From the NCBI GenBank assembly GCA_036852015.1, contig JAANDG010000456.1, positions 1 through 64,000 on the forward strand: 64,000 nucleotides of DNA, given 5' to 3'. The notes beneath the pieces were generated by a model. It was not told the origin of the DNA, searched no databases, and saw only the letters and a program-made list of their open reading frames with translations. The position numbers and the translations under genes are program-made. Below, in pieces: positions 24,401 through 35,800 of this stretch. Every line of letters starts with the position of its first letter. Position 1 is the stretch's first letter. Source of the stretch: Pelodera strongyloides (lineage: Eukaryota; Nematoda; Chromadorea; Rhabditida; Rhabditidae).

Positions 24401-26868
24401 TTTTGCAACTGTTACATAAGTAAAGGAACACCCTTGAAAATTAACATTTATTTAAGAATTAAAAGTGGTAAAGAGTTTTTTTGCATAAATTAATTATCTA
24501 TAGGTCCTCCTCCATCGATGTCAAATTCTCAGTGGCGCTTCGAAGACGCGCAATTCTGATGAATTCTGACGTCGCCTGTTCTTCAAGGCATGGAGCTTCT
24601 GGAAGACAGTCGGAAAAGTGCGATTTTGTGCGCAGATTGTCCACAAATGCCCCAGAATAGGTTTCGAATGGATTCGCATCTGAAAAACAAGCCGAAACAC
24701 TCCACGCATGCTCCAGATGATTTGTCTTCAAAAATTCTGAAAATCTCTGACGTTCATTGACGCATTTAAATTCTGAATAACACTTTCCGACAGCTAAAAA
24801 CACTTCGTAAATGCTGTCTAGAACTCGTCAATGTTGGCAGTGTACGTCCGTGTGCGCAGAAACTTCTGATGAACGTGACGCTAGCGTTCTCCCAGCGTCC
24901 CAGGCATTGCAGTGATGCAAGAATTCTCATCTTGGTGCTCCAAATCATGTCCTCAGATGAAAACAACTTCGAATTGAACGTGCCGCATGGAATTGAACGT
25001 GTCCAAGGAACATTCTGATGCGGACATCACAGGTGTCTGCAGTCCTTCGACAGACGCAGGTGCTGGAGAAGGATCCTTGATGGTTTGGAAGTTTGGAGCC
25101 GGTCCACGCTAACGTCACGGTCATCAGGAGTTTCTACGAACGCGGATGAACACTGCCAACACTCAGAAGGTTATCGCCAGCGTTTACGAAGGATTTTCAG
25201 CTGTCGGAAAGTTTTATTCAGAATTTAAATGCGTCAATGAACGTCAGAGATCCTCAGAATAAATCATCTGAAGCATGCGTGGAGTGTTTCGGCGTGTTTT
25301 TCAGATGCGAATCCATTCGAAAACTATTCTGGGGCATTTGTGGAAAATTCTGCGCACAAAATCGCACTATTCCGACTGTCTTCCAGAAGCTCCATGCCTT
25401 GAAGAACAGGCGACGTCAGAATTCATCAGAATTGCGCGTCTTCGAAGCGCCACTGATAATTTGACCTCGATGCAGGTGGAGGAGGACCTATCGATAATTA
25501 ATTTATGCAAAAAAACTCTTTACCACTTTTAATTCTTAAATAAATGTTAATTTTCAAGGGTGTTCCTTTACTTATGTAACAGTTGCAAAAACCCGTTTTT
25601 CGGTTGACGATTGCTTCTGACGACATTCTGAATACTTTTTTCTAAATTTTACAAAACAAGGTCCATTTTTCACGCTGAATCCAATGGTGCAGATTATTTG
25701 AAGAATTTCTGAGATTTTTGAGCCGAAAACGAAATTTTTTGGGTGTTCCTTTACTTACGGAACGCACTGTATAACAATGCAAAACTCACATCGCTGAAAG
25801 CCGCATGAGTGCTGGAAAGTATCAGGGCCAATGATGGGTGAAGTGCGCCAAACGTTGGCGATATCGCCGCGAGTCGAGCTGCCGTCGCGGAGATCTCCTG
25901 ACCGCAGCTGACTAATACGACCTTGACGCGATCGCGGAGTTGAGGATAGTGGCGAAGGATCAGCGTTTCGAGGGTTGAGCTACAAAAAGGGAAAATTTTC
26001 CAAAAAAATCAAACTACAAACGTACAACCTACACAGAAACATCAGAAAATGTTTGAAAAAGTGCATTAGTGTGGTTGATTACTTCCACATATGCACGCGT
26101 CAAGATTTTTCACCTTGAGCTATGCAAACCAAACTGACTTCCACGATACGGCATCAATAGACAATAGAAGAAAGCGTAATTTAGTCAATGCTCTACCACA
26201 ATCAATCAATCAGTCTACAAACTAGTTGAAATAAACAATCTACCCAAAAGTGTTTGTGTCCGTTGTGTTCGAGTCAACTGGATGGTCAAGCGAGATGTCA
26301 CCGTGGAATACAAGAATCAGCAACGCTGTGTTCTGATGAGGTGCGGGCGTCATGGGCGGAGAATCGGAATCTGATAATTAGGTGACGAATAATTAGGATT
26401 TGAATAATTACACTATTTGGACAATGGGCGCGTCGCTTCTGCAATAGCACAAAACTATGCAGTCAAAACTGAAAAGGAGAAAAAGAAGATTACTAAGGAA
26501 TGGCTATTTCAGAACCCTCACGCTTTTTTTGGCAGTTATGAAGTATCAGAATTGCAAACTTTAATTTAAAAAATTAATAAAAGAAATAATTCTAACCATT
26601 CAGTAACAATTCACTGCTCCATCTGATCATCGATGGTTTGTGTGAATGTGATGGAGATGCATCGTTACAGTCAAAGAACTCGTCGTCAGTGGAGACAGCA
26701 CTGTCGTCCCCGTTTTCTGTCGGATCCTCCCTGAATACAGTAGTTTAAAAGGCGTTTCAAGAGTACTGTAGTTGGGCTGACTTGTGGCTATGGCTATGGT
26801 ATATATGGTCCAGTCACGGTAGACAAAGAGGTCCTCCCTACCCAAAACTCACGGGTTCTTCTTATTAG

Positions 26869-26916
<48 letters not shown>

Positions 26917-29900
26917 TATTCTAAATGATCTTCGCTTGAGTTACTTACTTTCTGATCGGACCAGATAGAAAATAAAGACAATGTAAAAAGTCAGCTTCAT
27001 TCTAGAGAAAAAGCGCAACTGTGAATGTTTATTCATGTGTATCGAAGCAGAAATATCTCCCAGATTAGATCTGACATAATGGAAACACATGCTAGTTTTT
27101 TTCCAGTAAACAATGGAAATACATAGAACCATAAAAAACAATAATATCGAATCAATCAATAAATGAAAACCATACTTTGGTGCCATAACTTCGCTGAGAT
27201 GTAAGGCAAGCTCGGCTTCCAGACGGCGTATGTCATCCATGGTAAGACCGTGCCTAGAAAATGAAAGGAATGATTGAACAACTTATTTAGGAAGAATAGA
27301 CTACAAACTACAGTTCATATCCAAGGTGCAAGACTACAGTATACCAACCATTCGTCTTGCCAGGCCCACGCCTGCCGATGGGCCCTCATCATAGTGCCCC
27401 TCAGGGCCAAATCGTGGATCCACCGTTCGGCACGGGTCTTAATAAAAAAAGATGCAAAGAATAATTTTGGCATAGTAATTACTGGACTCATGTGAGAAAA
27501 CTGACTGACCATGAGTCCACAAGTTAAGTAAATAGGTCTCGTAACTACGGTTACATACACAACTGGTCTAACCAGTGTTAATCAATTTCCGGGTTACATA
27601 CTACTACAACTACAGATTATATTGGTATCAATGAGGTTGGAAGCAACCATTCTCAAAAGCTCTTATTATAGCTAGGTTCCTTTCTATTTACAGAGAAAAA
27701 CAGGGAAATTGCACCTGCATTCCCCAGTATCGAAACTCGACTTTGCACAGCTTATACGCACACATTACGGGTTTTCCGGTTCGCAGATATTCTTCAACCT
27801 AAACAAGTGGTTGTAAATAAATCTGGTAATTTATTACTGAAAATTAGTATGTGGTCCTTATGATACAGTAACCCATAAAGTGTATATTGATTTTTCTGTA
27901 ATCGATCGATAAATTCTCACCCAATCATCAGAAAGTGGACCTCGCCCCGTCTTCTCACTTCGATACAATTTGGGATCTTCTTCTGGACAGTAATCGTGGT
28001 TGGATACTGGGTCCTGGAACGAAAGTTAGGTGATTACTGTGCCGAGCATAAGAACTGAACCCGCGATGACTTAGTCAACTGCCACTGCGCCGTGCTAATG
28101 TCTCCTGAAGAAACGTTGTATGTGTGCCGAAAGCGGAATGCGAGCCCCTCACTGACGCTAGCGATGACCGGACCCCTGGTGCGCCAAAAGCGAGCCACAG
28201 GTGCGCGGAAAAACTCTCATGCTCGCGCGCCTATAGCACACCTACCCTGGGCAGATGTGTCGCCACGCACTCTGGACCCCCAAGTTGATCGCATACCTTC
28301 ACGAAGTTCATTACGTCGACGACCCGCGAGTTGAGTTGATCCCCCTGAAGTCCGAAAACATTCTCCTTCGTCCCGGCATCATTGTGATAGATCGTCTCAA
28401 CTTCTATGGAAAAACGGTCCATCATCGGGGAGGAGTAACTAAAATAATATATCTAGACAATGTGCCAAATGTGCAACGAAATGGCACTTCCTTACCAACC
28501 AACCTCTCTTCCTTTGCATGAAGAAATAAGAAATTCGGACGGAACCGCCTTGGAATGAAGCTAATATGAAGATACCCGACTTCTCATAAAAGCAGGACTA
28601 TTGCTAGCTGATGTGTACGTTTGATTATTGCAAATGTGAATAAGCGGGTATTCAAATAGAAAACCTACCCTGGGGAATTGAGACTATTTGAGGAATATAT
28701 CGGTCAAAACGGTAAATATTATCGTACAAAGCCAAAACAATAATCCAGTAAAAAAAATACTGAGCACTAACCGTGTTTTTGTGTATGGATAAGCGTTCCA
28801 CGCTTCCTCGTGAGCCTCCAGGGCGTTTGTTGGCAATACGCTTCGAATCCATACTGTAAAAGCATGTATTTTTCCAATAATGCTAGATATTTCTGTCAAA
28901 CTTGCTTCTACGTGTCGACCAGAGAATAAGAGAATGGTCTGTTACAGTTCTGAGAAAGCGTGCTGCTACGTTTTCGCCCATTTTGCGGTGTGCCGAGCAT
29001 GCGCACAACTTTGATGCACCCGCAATACGATGCACACCATCGCATACATGTTTCCTTCCGACACTTGGGATACTACAGTACACATAACTCACATGGTATC
29101 TTGCTACCAATGTGGTAGATTTTAAAGGTGTATTGTCCGGATCCCCCAGGTCCATCGGTGTACGGTCGATTTGTTATTATTTCCACTCCACTACCGGCAC
29201 CCTGACTATCAATCCTCGACTTTTTCTGAAAGAAGAAACTAAGGTACTGTAGTCCTCATGGATTACTGTAATCATAGAAAACAGTTAAAGTTGCATCATA
29301 CCGTACATTTCGAATTTACTTATCTCTGGGTTCTGGGCCCCTTGGAGAGAAGCTCCCTCTCCCTAGTGCACATCTATTTCTCAAGCAATTATCAGGAAGA
29401 GTAATTACATTAGGTTCCAAAAACAATTTCCACCCAATTAACAAAAGTGAATAAGAAGGTGTTACGATTCTGCACTTGCGCGGAATTCTTAGGTTTAGGG
29501 GAAAATAACAGAGAAAAAGGGCATTCCGATGGCCAATGGCAAATGGAAGAGAAGTTTTTTATTATTAAATAGTCAGTATTTAAAAAAGTAAATCTTGATC
29601 GGGAGCAAACTTTTTTATGAATGGGGAAAAGACCTCAATGTAGAATGTTAGTCAGTTAGTGGCACTACGTCGAAAATTTTCTGAGCTTTAACTATCACAA
29701 CTCGCAACCGATAGCATAAACAGGCGCCACAATACAAATCCAGCGTCAATAATACCCGTAGTAAGTAAGTAAAAGATTAGTTTTCTTTCCCGCCAACAAC
29801 AGCAGTTTTCCATTCCCATTACGCACTTTTAGGGACAAATCAGTGCGACGGCAAACGCGCGGCTCATTGGCTCAGTGGCAGAGCGTCTGTCTAGTAAACA

Positions 29901-31995
29901 GAAGGTCGCTGGTTCGATTCCAGCATGAGGTAGTTAATTTTTTTGTCATTTATTGAGAAAAGGGAGGTTACCTAGCCTTCTAGGTTATAATGTTATAAAC
30001 TTCAAACATGTTTGGAACAATTAGTTAGAAAATTGGAAATATAATTGGTGCATTTTTATTTGTTACTACTATTACTCTACTTCGCCGTGGTAAAAACTGG
30101 ATGACATCATGTCATTACTTTTTATGCGCCCCTTTATGGATTTTTACGCATAGATAAGGGCTTGCAAAAAAGTTGAATCCGTGCGAAAAACTACTATACT
30201 AACGAGGAAAAAGAATGTCAGGCGTTATTGGGCCAATTTGCGCTTCGGAACGCGACGTTATACTTAAAATGCCTAGAATTCTGATAAACAGGCCACGAAG
30301 TCAAAACATTGTCAGCGGATAAATAAGTTTGGGTATAAGGCAAAATCTGATGCACAAGAATAAAGTTATCTGCTATATTTATGTAGTAAACTCCTTTTGA
30401 TACCTGCTTATAGTTAGGTTTTCACGTTGCAGCGATGATGCACTCTATTGATATTGAGAGTCTTTAGCTTGACGTAAGACGCTAGACGTTAGACGTTTAA
30501 ATTTTAAATTGCGAATTTTAGCCCAAACTCAAGAAAAGTAAAAGCAATTTGGCTAATCCCTTTTACTAGTTATTCATTCTAATATAGCCGGAGACTTAAT
30601 TGATATAAAATATTCATTTATGATTAAAAAACATCAAAAGCCTGTCTAGTCAAAATTACTTCACCTGCCGGAACTGCCGGTCTAGTCCAAATTAATTTAA
30701 AAAAGAAGCCAAAGGGCAGCTGCAAAGAGAATTCAATAAAATAACTTCTACTAAAAAAGATAGAAAAGTAAACCACATGCTATTTCATACTTGTAAAATA
30801 ATTTTTCATAATTAATAATTGTAATAAGCAATAACATAAGACATAAGACCATAAGTTCGCGTGTAAAGATAATTTTCATTCTTTTTTTACATATAGATCA
30901 TTAGGATCTTTTTGGGACAGTTAATTAAATTTTATTTCAAAATGAATAAATAAAATAGTAAAAAAAATTGGCAATTCCCTTTTTTAGAGCCAGAATGATG
31001 GGCTACAGTACGCTACTTGCTGACTGGCTTATGAGCACCAATAGCTGTGTTGTCATACGGTCAATACTAATCGAGTTGAAACGCGAGTGATTTGTCATCA
31101 GGTTTTCTTTTTTCTTTTAAAGCGAAATGCCAGCTCCTTTGGAAAATTTGCATATGATAAGCAAATCCTATGTATCCTATGCTAATTTTGCGCGATCGTC
31201 CACGGCTATCGCGCAAAATTAGCATAGGATACATAGGATTTGCTTATCATATGCAAATTTTCCAAAGGAGCTGGCATTTCGCTTTAAAACCTTCTCCTTA
31301 AAAAAAATTCCTTTCAGTATTTCAGTATTTTACTAAAGGTTACATTCTTAGTATAAATTATGTTCACATAATAAATCTCCTCATCAATGAATTCTAACAC
31401 AATTTCCAGTTACACACATTTTTTTAAAATCATTTTAATGCCCAAGAGATTTAATCTTTTCGTTTTTTATTTATCATCGTTAGGGAGGGTTTTTGTTTCC
31501 GAAGATGTTTGTTTTTCTCTTCTACTTTGTCTACGAAACGTCGGGGCATAATACATCAACTACGTTATACCTAACATCACTACGCACCAGCATCAATATG
31601 TGAAAGCTCAGTGACGTAAAATATGGTCATTGAATGGCCAAGTATAGTTTCAGCGAGAGTCATGAGTATTGTATGTAGTTATCACAAAAATTGCATACAC
31701 TTTTTCATACGCCTAACAATAAGTCCTCAGGGCCTGAGTCCGTAGCGGTACCATATGGGTTGGGCAATGCGCACCTTTAGTTTGGACATATATATCGCAT
31801 ATCACCAAGGACATATTGTAATATATGGTAATTATTGATTATTATTTTTTTCTCACGCTCCTCCTACTTTTTGATCTACACGTGATTACGTGGGTTAGGA
31901 ATTCTACACGTCATTTTAACTAAAATATCACGGAGAGAGCAAGAGAGATACACAGAGAGCGAAAACACACATAGAGCTAGAGAAGCAGACAAAAG

Positions 31996-32035
<40 letters not shown>

Positions 32036-32216
32036 CAGCTGACTATAGATCTACGTATCAATCGGGAGCATCTTAGAAACAACTGCTAGGCTGAATCTAG
32101 TGGAACGGCATATCCCTAGTCTAAACTATAAAAGGTACCTGTATCATGTAAAGCTGCGCAATACGATACTCCTCCACCGTAAGCGGTAGTAAAATACGGT
32201 ACTCCTTGATGAGCAT
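14837..32216 (-). CDS. pitp-1: class II phosphatidylinositol transfer protein (RdgB/Nir/PITPNM family)
   Basis: Exons 5' to 3': 32216-32139, 29225-29093, 28853-28772, 28438-28297, 28013-27921, 27798-27715, 27437-27349, 27253-27176, 26730-26597, 26370-26244, 25979-25790, 24020-23943, 23669-23590, 22930-22837, 21366-21172, 19978-19885, 19541-19418, 19147-19035, 18775-18684, 18467-18351, 17676-17528, 17277-17175, 16982-16897, 16736-16649, 16438-16307, 16056-15985, 15596-15473, 15244-15139, 14915-14837. All GT-AG and in phase: 1052 residues so far. PITP domain 1-255 ([27 protein letters not shown]); FFAT-like DDEFFDC near 275-281; DDHD-type region about 560-735 ([18 protein letters not shown]); LNS2 824-990 (FSIDG, VTARPDM, AAYGSSKDVAVY). 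Known of the family: these proteins exchange PI and phosphatidic acid at ER-plasma membrane contacts. The LNS2 has SID in place of the catalytic DxD of lipins, as in Nir proteins. A CTACAG acceptor lies 1 base before the ATG. The last exon is unresolved; the minus frame RSSSFTPRSGRYDKDK with stop at 14674 is a candidate. Confidence 0.92.
15416..15449. repeat. (GA)n microsatellite
   Basis: GA run ending 24 bp downstream (minus-strand sense) of the PITP exon at 15596-15473. Confidence 0.9.
17990..18215. repeat. GC-rich palindromic repeat in PITP intron
   Basis: Repeated GGCGTGCAAGCGGCGTGG words and a tight palindrome GTACGGCGTGCAACTTGCAC-GCCGTAC, followed by diverged copies. Composition and self-complementarity differ sharply from the flanking intron (exons at 18467-18351 and 17676-17528). 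Confidence 0.7.
20311..20450. mobile_element. possible family C relative
   Basis: Begins GAGGCCGTATTCACCA and ends TGGTGAATGCCTC, like the ends of the family C palindromes at 6255 and 50651, but the interior is different and GC-rich. Lies in a PITP intron. Confidence 0.55.
21560..21730. mobile_element. diverged family A-like MITE
   Basis: Left TTAAAGCGATAAAACGGACGG then TTTTTGAAA; right TTTCAAAAACCGGATGTTATA-type ending TCGCTTTAA. Same architecture and ends as family A with many changes. Confidence 0.7.
22969..23448. mobile_element. long-armed TTAA-ended palindrome (family E)
   Basis: About 480 bp with arms of roughly 200 bp: TTAAAGGGATGGGTTCACTA at the left mirrors TAGTGAACCCATCCCTTTAA at the right, and inner arms such as GGCTGAAACACACTG mirror CAGTGTGTTTCAGCC. 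Inside the PITP intron between exons 23669-23590 and 22930-22837. No coding frame. Confidence 0.9.
24232..25769. mobile_element. Tc1/mariner-like foldback element, 1.54 kb
   Basis: Ends are CAGTGCGTTCCGTAAGTAAA and its exact complement TTTACTTACGGAACGCACTG, flanked by TA on both sides. CAGT ends and a TA duplication are marks of the Tc1/mariner superfamily. The two arms mirror each other for at least 500 bp with scattered mismatches; open frames in the arms are mirror images and show no DD34D/E transposase motif. Non-autonomous, sitting in the PITP intron between exons 25979-25790 and 24020-23943. Confidence 0.9.
26871..26911. repeat. (CT)n microsatellite
   Basis: About 20 CT units in the intron between PITP exons 27253-27176 and 26730-26597. 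Confidence 0.95.
29861..29932 (+). tRNA. tRNA-Thr(AGU)
   Basis: Cloverleaf by eye: D-arm GCTC/GAGC, anticodon stem TCTGT/ACAGA with loop CTAGTAA (anticodon AGT), five-base variable loop, T-arm GCTGG/CCAGC with TTCGATT loop. A-box GGCTCAGTGGCAGAG and B-box GGTTCGATTCC are intact, and a T7 pol III terminator follows from 29938. Oddity: in the acceptor stem (GGCTCAT/ATGAGGT) pair 1-72 is G-U and pair 2-71 is G-G, so it may be a weakened copy. It is antisense inside PITP intron 1. Confidence 0.8.
31117..31287. mobile_element. near-perfect palindromic MITE, family B
   Basis: A 171-bp almost perfect inverted repeat: TTAAAGCGAAATGCCAGCTC at the left mirrors GAGCTGGCATTTCGCTTTAA at the right, arms of about 78 bp around a short spacer near CGATCGTCCACGG. 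The high arm identity suggests a young insertion. Within PITP intron 1. Confidence 0.95.
31998..32029. repeat. (GA)n microsatellite
   Basis: About 15 GA units in PITP intron 1, 110 bp past the exon 1 donor. Confidence 0.95.
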
Positions 32217-32853
32217 ACTGTAGATTTTTGTGTAGAATATAGCGATTTACTATCGAAACAACATTTGTCCTTTTTGGGGGGCCAATATGAGTGCGGAGAT
32301 TCAGCAGACTCTAGGAGGCCCGGACTTCCCCTACCCCGCCTTCCCTTTTCTAACACACACACATAGGCCGTACGTTGCATGCGAGCATCGATCCGCGAGG
32401 CCACATTTTGAACTCCCGCCGATAGACCTGACTGGCCACGCCCACTTGGAAGAAAGCCAAATAATTTTCGGGCGGATTTTTTTTTGCAACGCAAGAAAAT
32501 TTGTTTTGCTGTAAAATTCTTTGTTTCCTTTGTATTTTCTTTGTGTTCGTTGGTGGTTTCAATTCAGGAATACTGGGTTAGCCCCTTAGAGTGCTAATCC
32601 CCTTGGTGGAGAGCGTTACTGTCCGATTGGTGATTTTATTGCATCAACAATGATGAATCATTTGACAATACGTCACGTCGTTCAATATCACATTATGTTT
32701 TTGAGTTACTTATAACCCATACTAAACATAACATTCGATTTTTATGTGCAGATTCTTGAAATATGTTTGCCGGGTCGGTCCTTTTCGTCATATCTGTACT
32801 TTTGCGTGAACTCCCTTCAATTCAATACACATAATCCGCATTGATAAATTTAG
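32217..32853. promoter_or_regulatory. shared upstream region of the PITP and PP4 genes
   Basis: 637 bp between two divergent start codons. Both ATGs follow an acceptor-like sequence almost directly: CTACAG plus one base on the minus strand, AAATTTAG on the plus strand. That suggests trans-spliced mRNAs and leaves the true transcription starts unseen. No TATA box or known operator recognised. Confidence 0.5.
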
Positions 32854-35800
32854 ATGACTCTCTGTGAGACGGCAGCGGATCAAGGCGGTGACGCGACGTC
32901 TGCTGCTTCGGATATCCCAATTGCTGATTTGGACAGGTATACAAATAAGCGTGGCTTTTATGCTTACGATATTTTCCAAAAATGCGGTGCGTAAAATCAC
33001 ACACCAATCATCTTGGGAAGTTATTCCAATGTATATATTTGAATGTAGCACCGTTGATAAATCTATTGGTATACTGTTACTGTCACTCGGCGAAAACAAA
33101 AACAGCCTATCTTTATTTAAGCACGGGAATCATGTCTTGTCTTGCTTCGTGACAGTATGTTGTCGATTCTACTATTAGTGGATTTAAAAAGAGCTTGAAT
33201 CCTAAGTTTTTGATGCATATTATCGTTTATCTTATCAGCTGCTTTAGGCAAATCGAAACCTTGATGAGATGCGAGTGCATTTCGGAAACCGAAGTGAAAA
33301 GTCTCTGTGCGAAGGCCCGAGAAATACTCGTTCAAGAGGGAAACGTGCAAATTATCGATAGTCCAGTCACGGTACGATTTTCTGTTCTTTTGAATATCTG
33401 TGAAAAGACAATATGATGAATTTCGTTGAATTAGTTATAGTTTCACTTTTTATCAGGTGTTTTCGATACAAACGTGATATGTCCTGTTCTCATTTTGATT
33501 TTTTTTTCAAGTTTTTGTGGTCAGAGCTGACAAAAAACGTGTCCAAAATTTCCCCAAAAGCATAGGAATGTGTGTTCATGATTCATTGATTCTCTTCGGC
33601 CTAAGTTTTTTGTTAAAGATTCACATGAAACTACGTGTTGAAAAGTTAACTGACTATCGTTGTCTCATTGTGGTGAAAGATAATAGATCTATTTTGCTTT
33701 GGAGAAGGGAACACTAATTGAAATTTTTCGGAGTTTTGCAGAGAAACCTCAAATGTTTCAAGGTGTACATAAGCCACAGCTTGTCTCGCGCAAGCTGATG
33801 CATCCATTGTCCGCCTAGCCCTTTTTGGTTCTTCTCTGGGGGTCTGCATCTTTTTTTCACTCTCTTATAACTTTAAAAAAAAATGGTCATTGTGTTGTTA
33901 TTGTCCTATGGCTGAAGTACATACTTATTCGAAATCGATGTTCTTGTGAATCTCATCAAAATATGGAATTATTGCCCTTGATTTGTTTACTTGTTCAATT
34001 GGGTACTGCTATTATGAGACTCCGGCCCCACTTGTACCCAAGCAGAATATTCAGAAAAATCCAGATTTTTTTTTCTTTTTACATTGATTTAATAGATGAG
34101 TTGAAATATATTATTTTTCTTATTTTCAGATTTGTGGAGATATTCACGGCCAATTTTACGATCTGATGGAGCTTTTCAAGGTGATCTTTTAGTATGCAAT
34201 GCAACATATTATTTATTACTTATAGAGAAAGTTTATTGACCACATAAATCATATCTAAAAAGACAGCACGCAATAAAATAGATACTCTGAGACAAACAAG
34301 CATTTCTTTTAATTTTTTTTGCAAAACGTTGCTTTTCCCATAAAAGTTTAGTAACTTTTCTAGATGGATCACTTATTTTGTTGTTTGTCTTAGGTTGGAG
34401 GACATATACCGTACACAAACTATCTGTTCCTTGGAGATTTCGTGGACAGAGGATTCTATTCGGTGGAAACTTTTCTGCTTCTTCTTGCTTTGAAGGTTGG
34501 TTCCTAATATTTTTATTGATTCGATAGAAGTAAAACAGTGTGTATTTTGGAAATGTTGGACGGGCACCTAACAGCAAGGCAAGAGAAAACTAAGTGCAGT
34601 GTGGTACATACCAACATACTAACAAGGTGTCGTTTGCGAAGTAGTTAATCTGTGAGAGAATTTAAGTATATTTGAATACGGCAAGAAAAAATTAATAAAG
34701 TGTCCTTTTTTATTGGGCCTTGGCCTATTCCTTAATTCCTTTATTTATTTTCCTTCGCTTTCGTTTATCGACGACGAAGTTGCGTTAGTATTATAAATTA
34801 CCGCCATTACCGGTTGTGAAGGTGAAATAAGGGCTACGCAACAGTATACGGTTACATTTTTTCCTTCTTTTTTTGTTGCGACAGCAATTACTATTTATTG
34901 TGATTAAGGTTCGCTACCCGGACCGCATGATGCTTATTCGTGGCAATCACGAGAGTCGTCAAATTACACAGGTTTATTATTAGTATTATTATTGTTATTA
35001 TTAATTATTATTATTATTATTAATTAGCGAGTTCATTAGATTCTTTCCATATTTTGCCGACTATGGCAAATATTGAACTCTGAGAGCCGTACAGGAAAGG
35101 AATAGGAAAGTAAGCCTGTTTCTTACTTTTTTGTTTGCTAGCAAGTCCGACTTTTCCTCTTTTTATTTGTTTTCTTTATCTCCGACTGACTGATTTAATT
35201 TGTGTTCGGAACCAAACTGTAAAGCTGCAATTTGGTATAGAGCGTCATTTGTAGAGTAATAATATAATTAAGTTATGAAGGGGTTGACTATATTGATTAA
35301 TTACATTACAGTTATCTTTCCTCCAGGTTTACGGATTCTACGATGAATGTATGCGCAAGTACGGCTCCCCATCTGTGTGGAAGTGTTGCACAGAAGTATT
35401 CGATTATTTATCTCTCTCCGCTGTTATAGAAGGAAGAGTAAGTTTATGTTTACAATTACTTTGTTTGTTCAGTTTAAATTTTAAATTTATCACGGAAACT
35501 TGTTCGTAACGTGCTTAACAAATATTTCTTTGATTAGTTAATAATTAATTATAGTGTGTGAGTCAGTGTCAGAGTTTATTTTCCTTTTACGAGTGACTGT
35601 TGTTCAAATTTTCAAAATGTTAACTTCTTCCACATCCACATAGTTACAAGTTCTAAAAGCCCTGTTTTTTTTTTAAACAGAACAGTAGTAAGTTCTTGTT
35701 CTTTAAGTTGTGTAGGTCTCACGTCGCCGTCACTGGTGTCGTAATTTGGTGTAGTATATAAATGAAGAATATAAGTATTCCAGGTTTTCTGTGTGCACGG

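Larger units (their letters stand above)
29226..32138. other. intron 1 of the PITP gene
   Basis: A 2.9-kb intron between the 26-codon first exon and the KKSRIDSQ exon. It holds the tRNA-Thr gene, the family B palindrome and a GA microsatellite. I see no other exon in it. Confidence 0.8.

Noticed and set aside
24498..25532. Transposase fragments in the foldback element
   Set aside because: The frames in the two arms are mirror images of one another and lack transposase motifs; they reflect the inverted repeat.
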